Position numbers and translations under genes: made by a program. A stretch of DNA of 38,223 bases from Clostridiales bacterium DTU086 (GTDB taxonomy: Bacteria > Bacillota > DTU086), in contig LFTO01000208.1 in the NCBI GenBank assembly GCA_001513335.1, forward strand, positions 1 to 38,223. Direction: 5' to 3'. Within the stretch, counting starts at the first letter, position 1; each line of letters opens with the position of its first letter. This document shows positions 1 to 9,870 of the stretch, piece after piece. The notes beneath the pieces are model-generated. The model searched no databases. It saw only the letters and a list, made by a program, of their open reading frames with translations, and was not told the origin of the DNA.

Positions 1-19
1 AGATGTGTATAAGAGACAG
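1..19. other. Residual Tn5/Nextera mosaic-end sequencing adapter (AGATGTGTATAAGAGACAG)
   Basis: Exact 19-nt mosaic-end sequence at the very first base; the lepA reading frame begins directly after it. Confidence 0.97.
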
Positions 20-69
20 GTGTGGAAATCCCCCAGGAAGCCTTTATGGCGGTGCTGAGCATTGACTGA
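20..69 (+). CDS. lepA: Elongation factor 4 (LepA), C-terminal fragment ...VEIPQEAFMAVLSID*
   Basis: Translation 22-69 gives the conserved LepA C-terminus; lepA-hemW-hrcA synteny. Confidence 0.85.
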
Positions 70-1222
70 TAGCGGAAAGAGGACGTCCCGGGAGATTGGC
101 ATCTATATTCATATTCCCTATTGTAAAAAGAAGTGTAATTACTGTGATTTTCAATCTTTTCTGCTGCCTTGTGAGAACGGGGCGGCAGATTATATTATGG
201 GGGTTAAGAAGGAGCTCCGGCTGTCAGCCCCCTGGGTAGAAAATGCTAAAGCAGGATCATTATATTTCGGGGGAGGTACTCCTTCCCTTCTACCACTGCA
301 GTATTTCAGAGAGATTGTCTCTGCAGTTGAAGAACAGGTGCTGCTGTCTCCCTATGTGGAATTTACTGTAGAAGCCAATCCGGGGACCCTCTCCAGGGAG
401 AAGCTCCGTGGAATGGTATCCCTGGGTGTGAACCGCCTTTCACTGGGAGTGCAGTCCATGAATGACAGGCTCCTCAGGAGTATGGGCAGGCTCCACACGG
501 CAGAAGAGGCCGGGGAGGCTTTCTATCTAGCCAGGGAGGAAGGCATGGAGAATATCAGCATAGACTTGATGCACGGACTTCCGGGACAGACTCTTGATGA
601 TTGGCGGACTACTTTGGAGGCTGTTATTGAATGGAACCCGGAACATATTTCTGTATATGGCTTAAATATTGAACCAAATACTGTCTGGGGAGACCTTTTC
701 CTGGATGGAGAGCTGGAACTGCCTGGTGAAGATGAATGTGGAGAAATGTATAGAATGGCCAGGAAGGTGCTGCAGGAGGCAGGTTTTTTGCAGTACGAAA
801 TTTCCAACTATGCGCGACCGGGTTATGAATGCCAGCACAATTTGGGCTACTGGTACAGGCGTCCTTATATAGGAATAGGTCTGGGAGCCTCCTCTTTTAT
901 CCGGGGAACCAGGTACAAAAATTATTCTGACCTGGGCAAATACTTTCAAGCATTAGACCAGGACGTGCTTCCCATAGCGGAAAAAGAAGAGATAAGTGAA
1001 AAACAGGCAATATCGGAAACAATGTTTTTGGGTCTTAGAACGGCAAAAGGTATAAACCAGGTTGAATTTACCCGCCAATTTGGAAGGAGTATCGATGATA
1101 TATTTACCCCCGTTTTACAACCCCTGGAAAAGGCCGGAGTTATTATCAGAGAGGGACAGTGGCTCAGGCTCAATCCTGAGTATTACGCTGTCAGCAATGA
1201 AGTGTTTCTAAAATTTGTTTAA
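62..1222 (+). CDS. hemW: Radical SAM heme chaperone HemW
   Basis: CKKKCNYCDF radical SAM motif, GGGTPS, upstream of hrcA; TTG start overlaps the lepA stop. Confidence 0.93.
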   Translation: MTDSGKRTSREIGIYIHIPYCKKKCNYCDFQSFLLPCENGAADYIMGVKKELRLSAPWVENAKAGSLYFGGGTPSLLPLQYFREIVSAVEEQVLLSPYVEFTVEANPGTLSREKLRGMVSLGVNRLSLGVQSMNDRLLRSMGRLHTAEEAGEAFYLAREEGMENISIDLMHGLPGQTLDDWRTTLEAVIEWNPEHISVYGLNIEPNTVWGDLFLDGELELPGEDECGEMYRMARKVLQEAGFLQYEISNYARPGYECQHNLGYWYRRPYIGIGLGASSFIRGTRYKNYSDLGKYFQALDQDVLPIAEKEEISEKQAISETMFLGLRTAKGINQVEFTRQFGRSIDDIFTPVLQPLEKAGVIIREGQWLRLNPEYYAVSNEVFLKFV

Positions 1223-1285
1223 CATACAATAAATATACACAAGCATTAAACCCAAGTTCTCTGAAGTATTTTCGGTCCCTTAAAA

Positions 1286-1308
1286 AATAAAGGAACTCCT
1301 TTATTATT
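1286..1308 (+). terminator. Weak hairpin/terminator after hemW (AATAAAGG-AACT-CCTTTATT)
   Basis: 8-bp perfect inverted repeat followed by short T-containing run. Confidence 0.4.
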
Positions 1309-1339
1309 GATTATAGTATTAAGTAAATACTGTACCTCC

Positions 1340-1368
1340 TTGACAAAATATGGGGTAGGTGATAATTT
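1340..1368 (+). promoter_or_regulatory. Putative SigA promoter of hrcA-grpE-dnaK-dnaJ operon (TTGACA ... GATAAT/TAATTT)
   Basis: Perfect -35 with AT-rich -10 candidate just upstream of CIRCE; spacing 15 or 17 depending on the -10 chosen. Confidence 0.55.
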
Positions 1369-1382
1369 AAGAAGTGAAAAAC

Positions 1383-1409
1383 TTAGCACTCAACTGCCGA
1401 GAGTGCTAA
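1383..1409 (+). promoter_or_regulatory. CIRCE operator (HrcA-binding), TTAGCACTC-N9-GAGTGCTAA
   Basis: Perfect 9-9-9 consensus inverted repeat immediately upstream of the hrcA SD. Confidence 0.97.
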
Positions 1410-1423
1410 CAAGGGGTGATCTC

Positions 1424-2446
1424 ATGGATGATAGAAAAAGGAGAGTATTGTTGGCAATCATCCAAGATTATATACTCACCGCTGAACCAGTGGGATCCCG
1501 GACGATTTCCAGAAAATACGATATTGGTGTTAGTCCGGCCACTATTAGAAATGAAATGGCTGACCTGGAGGAAATGGGCTATATTGAGCAGCCCCACACT
1601 TCTGCCGGTCGGATTCCTTCTGATAAAGGTTACCGGTACTATGTGGATTTTCTTATGGAAAGACTGCGTCTGTCGGAAGAAGAGGAATCGTTTATTTATC
1701 AATATTACGATCGTAAGATTGCTGAACTTGAAGAGGTTATTCGGATTACCAGTGAACTGATTTCCAAATTAACCAGTTATGCAGCAATCACTCTCGGCCC
1801 CCTTTCCGGATCCAGCACAATTAAATTCATTGACCTTACCAGTATCGACGAAGAAAGGGCTTTACTGGTGGTGGTAACGGATACCGGGTTAGTGGAACAC
1901 CGTTTTGTAGATGTTCCGGAGTATATTTCCCCAAGGGATATGGACATGGTATCAAGAGTCCTGCGGCAAAAACTCCGGGGGCTCACATTAAATGAGATTT
2001 CTAAGACTCTATTCGATGAAATACGCTTAGAGGTGAAGCTCCAGAACGATTTTCTTTTCGATATTCTCGACTTAATCGATCAGGTACTTCAGGGGGAAGA
2101 CTGCCGTAACATATATATGGACGGTGCCTTAAACATTATGAAGCACCCCGAGTTTAAGAGTATTGAAAAAGTACAGTCCCTGTTGGGCCTGCTACAGGAA
2201 AAAGAAGTGATCAGGAGTTTAATGACCCAGCCGATGCCTGAAGGACTAACCGTCAGGATTGGTGGCGAAAATAGTTATGAAGGAATACACGACTGCAGTT
2301 TAATTACTGCAACTTATTCTCTTGATAATCAGATTGTTGGGACAGTGGGTGTGCTGGGTCCAACCCGTATGGAGTATTCAAAAGCGATCAGTATTGTAGA
2401 ATGCATTACTCAGGTACTCTCAGAAGTACTTTCAAAGTATTATTAA
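1424..2446 (+). CDS. hrcA: Heat-inducible transcription repressor HrcA
   Basis: MDDRKRRVLLAIIQDYILTAEPVGSRTIS...; start reassigned to the ATG after SD AAGGGGTGA; preceded by CIRCE. Confidence 0.96.
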   Translation: MDDRKRRVLLAIIQDYILTAEPVGSRTISRKYDIGVSPATIRNEMADLEEMGYIEQPHTSAGRIPSDKGYRYYVDFLMERLRLSEEEESFIYQYYDRKIAELEEVIRITSELISKLTSYAAITLGPLSGSSTIKFIDLTSIDEERALLVVVTDTGLVEHRFVDVPEYISPRDMDMVSRVLRQKLRGLTLNEISKTLFDEIRLEVKLQNDFLFDILDLIDQVLQGEDCRNIYMDGALNIMKHPEFKSIEKVQSLLGLLQEKEVIRSLMTQPMPEGLTVRIGGENSYEGIHDCSLITATYSLDNQIVGTVGVLGPTRMEYSKAISIVECITQVLSEVLSKYY

Positions 2447-2461
2447 TAGGAGTGATAGTCA

Positions 2462-3103
2462 ATGGGTGAAGACAACAGCAAGTGCTGTAGTCCTGATAGG
2501 GAGGACATCCATAGCGGCTGCTGTGGAGAAGATTCCAGCCTTTCGGAAGACAGCCATGAAACTCCGGGTCCAGCCAGGGAAACGGAGGGCAAACCGGAAA
2601 CCACCGGTGAAGATGCTGTCCTCAAGTTGGAAGAGGAGATTTCCAACTTAAAGGAAAGTTTACAGAATAAGGACTCTCAGATTGAAGAACTCATAGGCAG
2701 GTTAAAAAGGCTGCAGGCCGATTTTGATAATTTTAAAAGGCGTACACAGAGGGAAAAAGAAGAAATGGTTCAAACAGCTGCATCTTCTGTCATGGAGTCT
2801 CTTCTTCCCGTACTTGATAATTTTCAGAGAGCAACCCAGGTAAACGGGGGTGAAGAGGTATCCTTCCGGGAAGGTATAGAAATGATCATCAAGCAGCTGG
2901 AAAAGTCTCTAAGAGAATCAGGGCTTGAACCCATTGAGTGTGTTGGTAGTCCTTTTGACCCTAATTTCCACGAAGCAGTTTTTATGGTCGAAGATGACAG
3001 TGTTGATGAGAATACAGTGGTAGAAGAAGTACAGAAGGGTTATATTTTTGGCGGCAAGGTCCTTCGGCCGGCCATGGTTAAAGTTTCACGAAAAAGTACC
3101 TGA
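2462..3103 (+). CDS. grpE: Nucleotide exchange factor GrpE
   Basis: RLQADFDNFKRRTQREKEEM, NFHEAVFM, GYIFGGKVLRPAMVKVS; between hrcA and dnaK. Confidence 0.96.
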   Translation: MGEDNSKCCSPDREDIHSGCCGEDSSLSEDSHETPGPARETEGKPETTGEDAVLKLEEEISNLKESLQNKDSQIEELIGRLKRLQADFDNFKRRTQREKEEMVQTAASSVMESLLPVLDNFQRATQVNGGEEVSFREGIEMIIKQLEKSLRESGLEPIECVGSPFDPNFHEAVFMVEDDSVDENTVVEEVQKGYIFGGKVLRPAMVKVSRKST

Positions 3104-3187
3104 AAAACTCACATAGATTGTTGAATACCGATGGTCAGCTATGTGATGCAATATTTGTAAAACAAAATATTCAGGGAGGTATGTCTT

Positions 3188-5005
3188 ATGAGTAAGACTA
3201 TAGGTATCGACTTGGGGACTACCAATTCATGTGTTGCAGTTATGGAAGGCGGCGAGGCAGTTATTATTACTAATGCCGAAGGTTCGAGAATTACCCCTTC
3301 CGTGGTTGCCTTTTCAAAAGAGGGCGAAAGATTGGTAGGCGAAATTGCAAAAAGGCAGGCAATTACCAACCCTGACAGGACCGTTACCTCGATTAAAAGG
3401 CATATGGGTACCAGCCATAGAGTTAAAATAGGTGACAAAGAGTATACACCCCAGGAAATTTCGGGTATGATCCTTCAAAAATTAAAGAAAGATGCAGAAA
3501 GCTACTTGGGAGAGCCTGTAACTAATGCTGTAATTACCGTACCGGCATATTTTACCGACAGCCAGAGACAGGCTACAAAGGATGCGGGGAAAATTGCGGG
3601 GCTTGAAGTCAAGCGTATCATCAATGAGCCTACTGCTGCAGCTCTGGCATACGGTTTGGAAAAAGGAGAAGACCAGACTATTCTTGTCTATGACCTTGGA
3701 GGCGGAACTTTTGATGTTTCCATTCTTGAACTGGGGGACGGAGTATTTGAAGTAATTGCTACCAGCGGGAACAACAAGTTGGGTGGAGATGACTTTGACC
3801 AGAGGATAATTGACTGGATGGTGGAGGAATTCAAAAAAGCCCACAATGTTGACCTTTCCAGGGATAAAGTAGCTGCCCAACGGCTTAAGGAGGCGGCAGA
3901 AAAAGCAAAGCATGAGCTGTCTGCTGTAACAACGACTAATATTAATCTTCCCTTTATTACTGCTACTGCGGAAGGTCCCCTCCACTTAGACTTAACTTTG
4001 ACGCGAGCTCAATTTGAAAAAATGACTGAGGACCTTGTGGAAAAGACTATGGTGCCAACACGGCGGGCGTTAAAAGACGCAAATCTGGACCCCAAAGATA
4101 TTGATAAGGTGCTTCTCGTTGGTGGTTCCACGAGAATACCTGCTGTCCAGGAGGCTATCAAAAAAATTATCGGAAAGGAACCCTACAAGGGAGTAAACCC
4201 CGATGAATGTGTTGCTTTAGGCGCCGCAATCCAAGGGGGAGTTCTTTCCGGTGACGTAAAAGATGTCCTGCTGCTGGACGTAACTCCACTTTCTCTGGGT
4301 ATTGAAACTCTGGGCGGGGTATTTACCCGTATTATCGACAGAAATACAACAATTCCTTGTTCTGAAAGCAAAATCTTTTCTACCGCTACGGACAACCAGA
4401 CCAGTGTAGATATTCATGTTCTCCAGGGTGAGAGAGAATTTGCCAAGGACAATAAGACTCTAGGCAGGTTCGAACTGTCGGGAATTCCGCCTGCACCGAG
4501 AGGCATTCCTCAAATCGAGGTTACTTTTGATATTGATGCCAACGGGATTGTCCATGTAACGGCGAAGGACAAAGGAACCGGGAAAGAACAGGATATTACA
4601 ATTCGTTCATCAAGCGGTCTGTCCGATGAAGAAATTGACAGGATGGTTAAAGAGGCAAAAGAATATGCCGAAGAAGACAAGAAGAGAAAAGAAGCCGTTG
4701 AAGTGCGCAACGAGGCTGATTCATTGATATACCAGACGGAAAAAACCATTAAGGAACTGGAAGATAAGGTGGACAAAGAAGATCTTGAAAAAATTGAAAA
4801 GGCAAAACAGGAATTAAAAGATATAATGGATAAGGATGATATTGAAGCAATAAAGGAAAAGAAAGAAGCTCTTTCCGAAGCCATTTACGCAGTGACAACG
4901 AAGATGTACCAGCAGGCTTCTTCCCAGCAGAAGGAAGGAGCAGGTGCAGGCCCTGACGATAAGGACGACAATGTAGTTGACGCCGATTTTGATGTAGAAG
5001 AATAA
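3188..5005 (+). CDS. dnaK: Chaperone DnaK (Hsp70)
   Basis: [34 protein letters not shown], 605 aa. Confidence 0.99.
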   Translation: MSKTIGIDLGTTNSCVAVMEGGEAVIITNAEGSRITPSVVAFSKEGERLVGEIAKRQAITNPDRTVTSIKRHMGTSHRVKIGDKEYTPQEISGMILQKLKKDAESYLGEPVTNAVITVPAYFTDSQRQATKDAGKIAGLEVKRIINEPTAAALAYGLEKGEDQTILVYDLGGGTFDVSILELGDGVFEVIATSGNNKLGGDDFDQRIIDWMVEEFKKAHNVDLSRDKVAAQRLKEAAEKAKHELSAVTTTNINLPFITATAEGPLHLDLTLTRAQFEKMTEDLVEKTMVPTRRALKDANLDPKDIDKVLLVGGSTRIPAVQEAIKKIIGKEPYKGVNPDECVALGAAIQGGVLSGDVKDVLLLDVTPLSLGIETLGGVFTRIIDRNTTIPCSESKIFSTATDNQTSVDIHVLQGEREFAKDNKTLGRFELSGIPPAPRGIPQIEVTFDIDANGIVHVTAKDKGTGKEQDITIRSSSGLSDEEIDRMVKEAKEYAEEDKKRKEAVEVRNEADSLIYQTEKTIKELEDKVDKEDLEKIEKAKQELKDIMDKDDIEAIKEKKEALSEAIYAVTTKMYQQASSQQKEGAGAGPDDKDDNVVDADFDVEE

Positions 5006-5015
5006 ATCAACTATG

Positions 5016-5065
5016 TTTCCGGGGAAGCTGTATCTTATGTTTTTGTAGTTCAGCTTTCCCGGAAA
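5016..5065 (+). other. Intergenic hairpin between dnaK and dnaJ (TTTCCGGGGAAGCT ... AGCTTTCCCGGAAA)
   Basis: 14-nt arms, one G-T wobble, no terminal U-run. Confidence 0.8.
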
Positions 5066-5090
5066 TATTTGCATAGAAAAGGTGAACTCT

Positions 5091-6227
5091 ATGTCCAAGA
5101 GAGATTATTATGATATTCTTGGGGTCTCCAAGGGGGCTTCCAAAGAAGAGATAAAAAAGGCATACAGGAGCCTTGCCCGGAAATACCACCCTGATGTTAA
5201 CCAGGGTGATAAAAATGCCGAAGAAAAATTCAAAGAGGTCAAAGAGGCCTATGAGGTTCTCTCTGACGACAATCTAAGGGCACGCTACGACCAGTTCGGG
5301 CATGAAGGTGTAAAAAGTGAAGGTTTTGAAGGCTTTGGCGGTGCCGGGGGCTTTGGTGATTTCGGAGGCTTCGGCGATATCTTTGATGTATTTTTCGGAG
5401 ATCAATTCGGCCAGCGCCGCAGGTCCAACGGTCCTGAACAGGGTGAAGATATAAGGGCGGAGTTGGAATTAACTTTTGAAGAAGCTGCCTTTGGGGTTGA
5501 AAAGGAAGTAAAGATAAACCGGAAGGAAAAATGCCGTGTTTGCAGTGGTACCGGTGCAAGTCCCGGTTCATCACCCAAGACCTGTCCTTCCTGCCACGGT
5601 TCGGGCCAAATAAAGGTTTCTCAGCGGACACCTTTTGGACAGTTCCAGTCAATCCGGACCTGCAGCCAGTGTTCCGGGGCGGGAACAATAATTTCGGACC
5701 CCTGCCAGACATGTCAGGGGAAGGGGCGGGTTAACAAGAGAAGGACGATTAAAGTAAAAGTCCCCGCCGGAGTTGAGGATGGAATGCGCCTCAGGGTTGC
5801 AGCGGAAGGAGGCAGTGGTCTGCGGGGAGGACTCCCCGGAGACTTGTATGTTTTCCTGAATGTAAAACCCCACGAAATTTTCGAGCGTCAGGGTAACAAT
5901 GTATTTTGTGAGTGCCCTATTTCCTTTGCCCAGGCGGCATTGGGCGGTGAAATTGAGGTGCCCTCCCTGGATGGAAAGGTAAAAATGAAAATTCCCGAGG
6001 GGACCCAGACGGATACGGTTTTCCGTTTGAGAGGTCATGGCATTCCCCACCTTAAAGGCAGTTCCAGGGGGGACCAGCTGGTAAAGGTTAAGGTGGTTGT
6101 CCCCACCGGCTTGACTGAGGAGCAGAAGGAACTGCTCCGGCAGTTTGATGACACTGTTGATGATACCAACGTTGCCGGGAAGGAAAAGGGGTTTTTTAAG
6201 CGGGTAAAGGATGCTTTTATGGCTTAA
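5091..6227 (+). CDS. dnaJ: Chaperone DnaJ
   Basis: J domain with HPD, GF-rich region, four CxxCxGxG zinc repeats; ATG after AAAAGGTG. Confidence 0.98.
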   Translation: MSKRDYYDILGVSKGASKEEIKKAYRSLARKYHPDVNQGDKNAEEKFKEVKEAYEVLSDDNLRARYDQFGHEGVKSEGFEGFGGAGGFGDFGGFGDIFDVFFGDQFGQRRRSNGPEQGEDIRAELELTFEEAAFGVEKEVKINRKEKCRVCSGTGASPGSSPKTCPSCHGSGQIKVSQRTPFGQFQSIRTCSQCSGAGTIISDPCQTCQGKGRVNKRRTIKVKVPAGVEDGMRLRVAAEGGSGLRGGLPGDLYVFLNVKPHEIFERQGNNVFCECPISFAQAALGGEIEVPSLDGKVKMKIPEGTQTDTVFRLRGHGIPHLKGSSRGDQLVKVKVVVPTGLTEEQKELLRQFDDTVDDTNVAGKEKGFFKRVKDAFMA

Positions 6228-6248
6228 ACTAATTCTGGAGGAGAACAT

Positions 6249-7211
6249 ATGGAATGGAAGGAGATTTCATTAACAACATCACATGAGGCCTCAGAAGCTG
6301 GGGCCAACATTTTTTTTGAAATTGGAGCTCAGGGCGTGGTTATTGAGGATCCGTACGTTCTCGACCGCTACATGCAGGAAGATGCATGGGATTGTTTTGA
6401 TATCTCCTTATGTTCCATTTCAGAGGATGTAGTGATAATTAAAGGCTACCTACCTGCAGATAGCAGTTTTCCGGGGCGTTTGAGTTCCTTTAATGAGAAG
6501 GTTAACAGCCTGCAGGAGTTTTTCCCTGACTCCCCTTTGGAAGTTGCTGTCTGTGAAGTGGCTGATGAAAACTGGGCTTCCTCTTGGAAGCAGTATTATA
6601 AAACTACAAAAATTGGCCGCCGGGTTGTGGTGAAACCGGAATGGGAAGAGTACAGCCCATCCCAGGGGGAAATTATTATTGAAATGAATCCCGGTTCTGC
6701 CTTTGGTACCGGAACCCACGCAACCACGATTATGTGCGTCCGCCTGTTGGAAAAATACCTGGGTACCGGTCAAATTGTATTTGACGTGGGGTGTGGTTCG
6801 GGTATTCTGTCCATAGCAGCGGCAAAACTGGGTGCATCCTTTGTATTGGCCCGGGATATCGATACGGCAGCTGTCTCCGCGGCGTGGCATAATGCGGGAA
6901 TTAACGGAATCACCGGTTGCTTTGAAGCCGAGGCCGGTAACTTCCTGGATGATGTGCCCGGGAAGGCCCATTTGATTGTAGCCAATATTGTTTCCGGTGC
7001 TATTATTGAATTTTCTCCCCAAGCATTTGAAAAACTACTTCCGGAGGGAATTTTTATTGTCTCGGGAATAATTTCTGAAAGAGCCAAGGAAGTACAGGAA
7101 AAAATGAAGAGTACCGGATTCTCTCTGTTAGAGACTTTAACCCGGGGAGAATGGGTGGCTATAGCAGCAAAGAAGATGTCTGTACCAAACAGAGCTGTTT
7201 TTAAGGGTTAA
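6249..7211 (+). CDS. prmA: Ribosomal protein L11 methyltransferase PrmA
   Basis: NPGSAFGTGTHATT, DVGCGSGILSIAAAKLGA; dnaJ-prmA-rsmE synteny. Confidence 0.95.
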   Translation: MEWKEISLTTSHEASEAGANIFFEIGAQGVVIEDPYVLDRYMQEDAWDCFDISLCSISEDVVIIKGYLPADSSFPGRLSSFNEKVNSLQEFFPDSPLEVAVCEVADENWASSWKQYYKTTKIGRRVVVKPEWEEYSPSQGEIIIEMNPGSAFGTGTHATTIMCVRLLEKYLGTGQIVFDVGCGSGILSIAAAKLGASFVLARDIDTAAVSAAWHNAGINGITGCFEAEAGNFLDDVPGKAHLIVANIVSGAIIEFSPQAFEKLLPEGIFIVSGIISERAKEVQEKMKSTGFSLLETLTRGEWVAIAAKKMSVPNRAVFKG

Positions 7212-7218
7212 GAAGTAG

Positions 7219-7995
7219 GTGAATGGAGTGCACAGGTTTTTTGTGGAACTTGAACAGATCAGGGGTGCCAGTATTAATATTTTGGGAAATGATGCCCATC
7301 ATATTGTAAATGTTTTGAGGTTTTCCCCCGGGGACCCTGTTGTTGTATGCGATGGTGAAGGGTATGAATACGAGGGAGAAATTGGTGAGTGCAGCAAAGA
7401 AAAAGTTACTGTAAAGGTTAGGGTTGTAAAGAAATCCCTCGCTGAGCCGCCGATCTCTGTCATTCTTGCCCAGGGACTTCCCAAAAAAGCGGAGTCTTTG
7501 GAACTTGTTATCCAAAAAGCTACAGAGCTGGGAGTTTCCAGGCTGGTGCCGTTAATTACGGAGAGGACGGTGGCACGGCCAAAGGATAATACACTGGACA
7601 GCAGGTGGTTGAGGTGGAACAGGATTGCCCTGGAAGCGGCAAAGCAAAGCCAGAGAGCAAAGGTGCCCGTTGTCGATAAACCCTTGAGTTTAAACGAATT
7701 TCTGGATACAGTCCCCAGGGATGCTCTGTGTCTCATTCCCTGGGAGGGGGAAAAAACTGTTGGAATAAAGGACGTCCTGAACTGGGAAGTTAAAAATAAA
7801 TTATCCAATACAGTTGCAGTCCTTATTGGCCCGGAAGGCGGGTTTTCCAAGGAGGAAGTTGAAGAAGCAAGAAAAGCAGGGGCAGTGCCTGTTTCCATGG
7901 GACCGAGGATTTTGCGTACAGAGACTGCAGGAATTACGGCAATGGGTATAATCCTATATGAACTTGGAGACCTCGGAGGTGCTGCAGGTGCCTGA
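7219..7995 (+). CDS. rsmE: 16S rRNA (uracil(1498)-N(3))-methyltransferase RsmE
   Basis: HHIVNVLR, AQGLPKKAESLELVIQKATELGV, IGPEGGFSKEEVEEA. Confidence 0.95.
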   Translation: MNGVHRFFVELEQIRGASINILGNDAHHIVNVLRFSPGDPVVVCDGEGYEYEGEIGECSKEKVTVKVRVVKKSLAEPPISVILAQGLPKKAESLELVIQKATELGVSRLVPLITERTVARPKDNTLDSRWLRWNRIALEAAKQSQRAKVPVVDKPLSLNEFLDTVPRDALCLIPWEGEKTVGIKDVLNWEVKNKLSNTVAVLIGPEGGFSKEEVEEARKAGAVPVSMGPRILRTETAGITAMGIILYELGDLGGAAGA

Positions 7996-9289
7996 ACTAA
8001 AGGCAGCGGTTTCTGTCCTTGGCTGCAAAGTTAATCAAACAGAAGCTTCTGCCATTGCTGAAATGTTTCGCCGGTCAGGATACAAAATCGTTGATTTTTC
8101 AGAAAAAGCAGATGTTTATGTGATTCATACCTGCACTGTTACCAGTGAGAGTGACAGGAAATCCCGCAATTTAATCCGGCGTGCTGTCAGGAAAAACCCC
8201 GATGCAGTTGTTGCAGTTACAGGCTGTTATGCCCAGGTTTCTTCCAGGGCGGTGGAAGCTATGGAAGGAGTAGATGTTGTCATGGGGACAGGCAGCCTTG
8301 ATGCCCTGGTGGACCGGGTGGAGCAAGTGCGCAGTGACGGGGGAAAGATTCCGGCAGTTTCCAATGGGAAGGATTTCTGTGATTTAGAAGGTCAACCCGG
8401 ATACAGTTCCGACAGAGTGAGGGCATTCCTTAAAGTACAGGAGGGATGCCAGCAGTTTTGTTCTTACTGTATTATCCCCTATGCCAGGGGAGTGATGCGG
8501 AGCAGGCCTTTCAGGGAAACTATTGAAAAAGTTGAGCAGCTGACAGCATCGGGTTTTAAGGAAATAGTTCTTACAGGAATAAGGCTGGGGGCTTATGGTA
8601 AGGACTTAGAGCCACCTGTTTCCCTGGCTTCTCTGATTAAATCCCTTAACGGTGTTCCAGGGCTGCGGAGGCTGCGGATAAGTTCCGTGGATCCCCATGA
8701 TTTTACTCCTGAACTGGTATCGGTTTTAACCAGCGAACCGGTTGTTTGCCCCCACTTTCATATTCCGCTCCAGAGTGGTGATAATACAATCCTGGATAGG
8801 ATGCGCAGGCGTTATACCGCTGAGCAGTACCTGGAGCTGATACAGAGCCTGAAAGAAAAAAGCCCTCTGGCGGCATTTACTACAGACGTTATGGTGGGGT
8901 TTCCCGGCGAAAATGAGGAACATTTTGAAAATACCAAAGGAGTTATTAAAGCTGCAGGGTTTATGGGTGTTCATGTGTTCAAATATTCTGTGAGAGAGGG
9001 GACACCCGCCGCAGAATTCCCGGGACAGGTGCCCGGTGAAGTAAAAGCAAGGCGCAGCAGAGAGATAGCAGACCTGACAAAAAGACTCTTCGCCGAATAT
9101 GCGAGCCGGTTCTTACATAAGGAAGTGGAAGTCCTCATAGAGCAGCGTGACCGTGAAGGGCTGTGGGAGGGGCATACTCCAAATTATTTAGTTGTAAAAT
9201 TATCTTCTCCAGAGGATTACAGGAACAAAATAATTCCTGTCAGGATTACCGGCATAGGGGATAACTTTGTTATTGGTGAAGGAGTTTAA
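7988..9289 (+). CDS. mtaB: tRNA threonylcarbamoyladenosine methylthiotransferase MtaB
   Basis: LGCKVNQTE, VQEGCQQFCSYCIIPYARG radical SAM motif; GTG start after CTCGGAGGT, overlapping the rsmE stop. Confidence 0.93.
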   Translation: MPELKAAVSVLGCKVNQTEASAIAEMFRRSGYKIVDFSEKADVYVIHTCTVTSESDRKSRNLIRRAVRKNPDAVVAVTGCYAQVSSRAVEAMEGVDVVMGTGSLDALVDRVEQVRSDGGKIPAVSNGKDFCDLEGQPGYSSDRVRAFLKVQEGCQQFCSYCIIPYARGVMRSRPFRETIEKVEQLTASGFKEIVLTGIRLGAYGKDLEPPVSLASLIKSLNGVPGLRRLRISSVDPHDFTPELVSVLTSEPVVCPHFHIPLQSGDNTILDRMRRRYTAEQYLELIQSLKEKSPLAAFTTDVMVGFPGENEEHFENTKGVIKAAGFMGVHVFKYSVREGTPAAEFPGQVPGEVKARRSREIADLTKRLFAEYASRFLHKEVEVLIEQRDREGLWEGHTPNYLVVKLSSPEDYRNKIIPVRITGIGDNFVIGEGV

Positions 9290-9341
9290 CCAATAATTAA
9301 CGAATTTTGAATAAAAATCATTGTTAAAAGGGGTGGCAAGA

Positions 9342-9683
9342 TTGTCTGAAGACTGTCTGTTCTGCAAAATCGTCAATAAGGAAATCCCGTCCACGATAGT
9401 TTATGAAGATGAGGATATTCTGGCTTTCAAGGACATCAATCCTGTAGCTCCTGTTCATATTTTAATCATACCTAAAAAGCATATTCCTACAATAACAGAT
9501 ATCACCGACGATGATTTTGAGTTGATCGGGAGAATGCACGCTGTTGCAGGAAAAATCGCCCGGGATGCCGGTATTTTTGAAGACGGGTTCCGCCTGGTGA
9601 ACAACTGCCGTTCCCACGGAGGCCAGGTGATCTATCACCTGCATTTTCACTTGCTAGGCGGGAAAAATCTGGGCGGAATTTAA
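9342..9683 (+). CDS. HIT family hydrolase (histidine triad)
   Basis: DCLFCKIVNKEIPS, QVIYHLHFHLLGGKNLGGI; TTG start after AAAGGGGTGG. Confidence 0.94.
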   Translation: MSEDCLFCKIVNKEIPSTIVYEDEDILAFKDINPVAPVHILIIPKKHIPTITDITDDDFELIGRMHAVAGKIARDAGIFEDGFRLVNNCRSHGGQVIYHLHFHLLGGKNLGGI

Positions 9684-9741
9684 GTGACAACGCTAACCTT
9701 ATGCCTTTCAAGGGGTGACACCTCCTGTCCAGAGCCTGGAG

Positions 9742-9770
9742 TTGACTGGCGATAGCGCATATAGTATAAT
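9742..9770 (+). promoter_or_regulatory. SigA promoter of rpsU (TTGACT-N17-TATAAT)
   Basis: Near-consensus -35, perfect -10, 17-bp spacer. Confidence 0.8.
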
Positions 9771-9817
9771 ACGAGGTGCGAATTTTTTTTTAGTCCCAAT
9801 AGATTTCAGCAGATTCC

Positions 9818-9837
9818 GGCACATCAAGTGCCTTTTT
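9818..9837 (+). terminator. Small attenuator-like hairpin in rpsU 5' leader (GGCAC-ATCAA-GTGCC-TTTTT)
   Basis: Perfect 5-bp GC-rich stem plus T5 between the promoter and the rpsU SD. Confidence 0.5.
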
Positions 9838-9870
9838 ATAAGCTTGCTGGAGCGGAGGGAGGGAAATTGG

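Noticed and set aside
1307-1423. N-terminal extension of HrcA in the ORF track
   Set aside because: It crosses the promoter and CIRCE element; ATG 1424 has the SD and the conserved start.
5649-6248. 199-aa minus-strand ORF in dnaJ
   Set aside because: Antisense to dnaJ zinc/C-terminal domain; chance open frame.
7299-7898. 199-aa minus-strand ORF in rsmE
   Set aside because: Antisense to rsmE, low-complexity Ser/Thr-rich translation.
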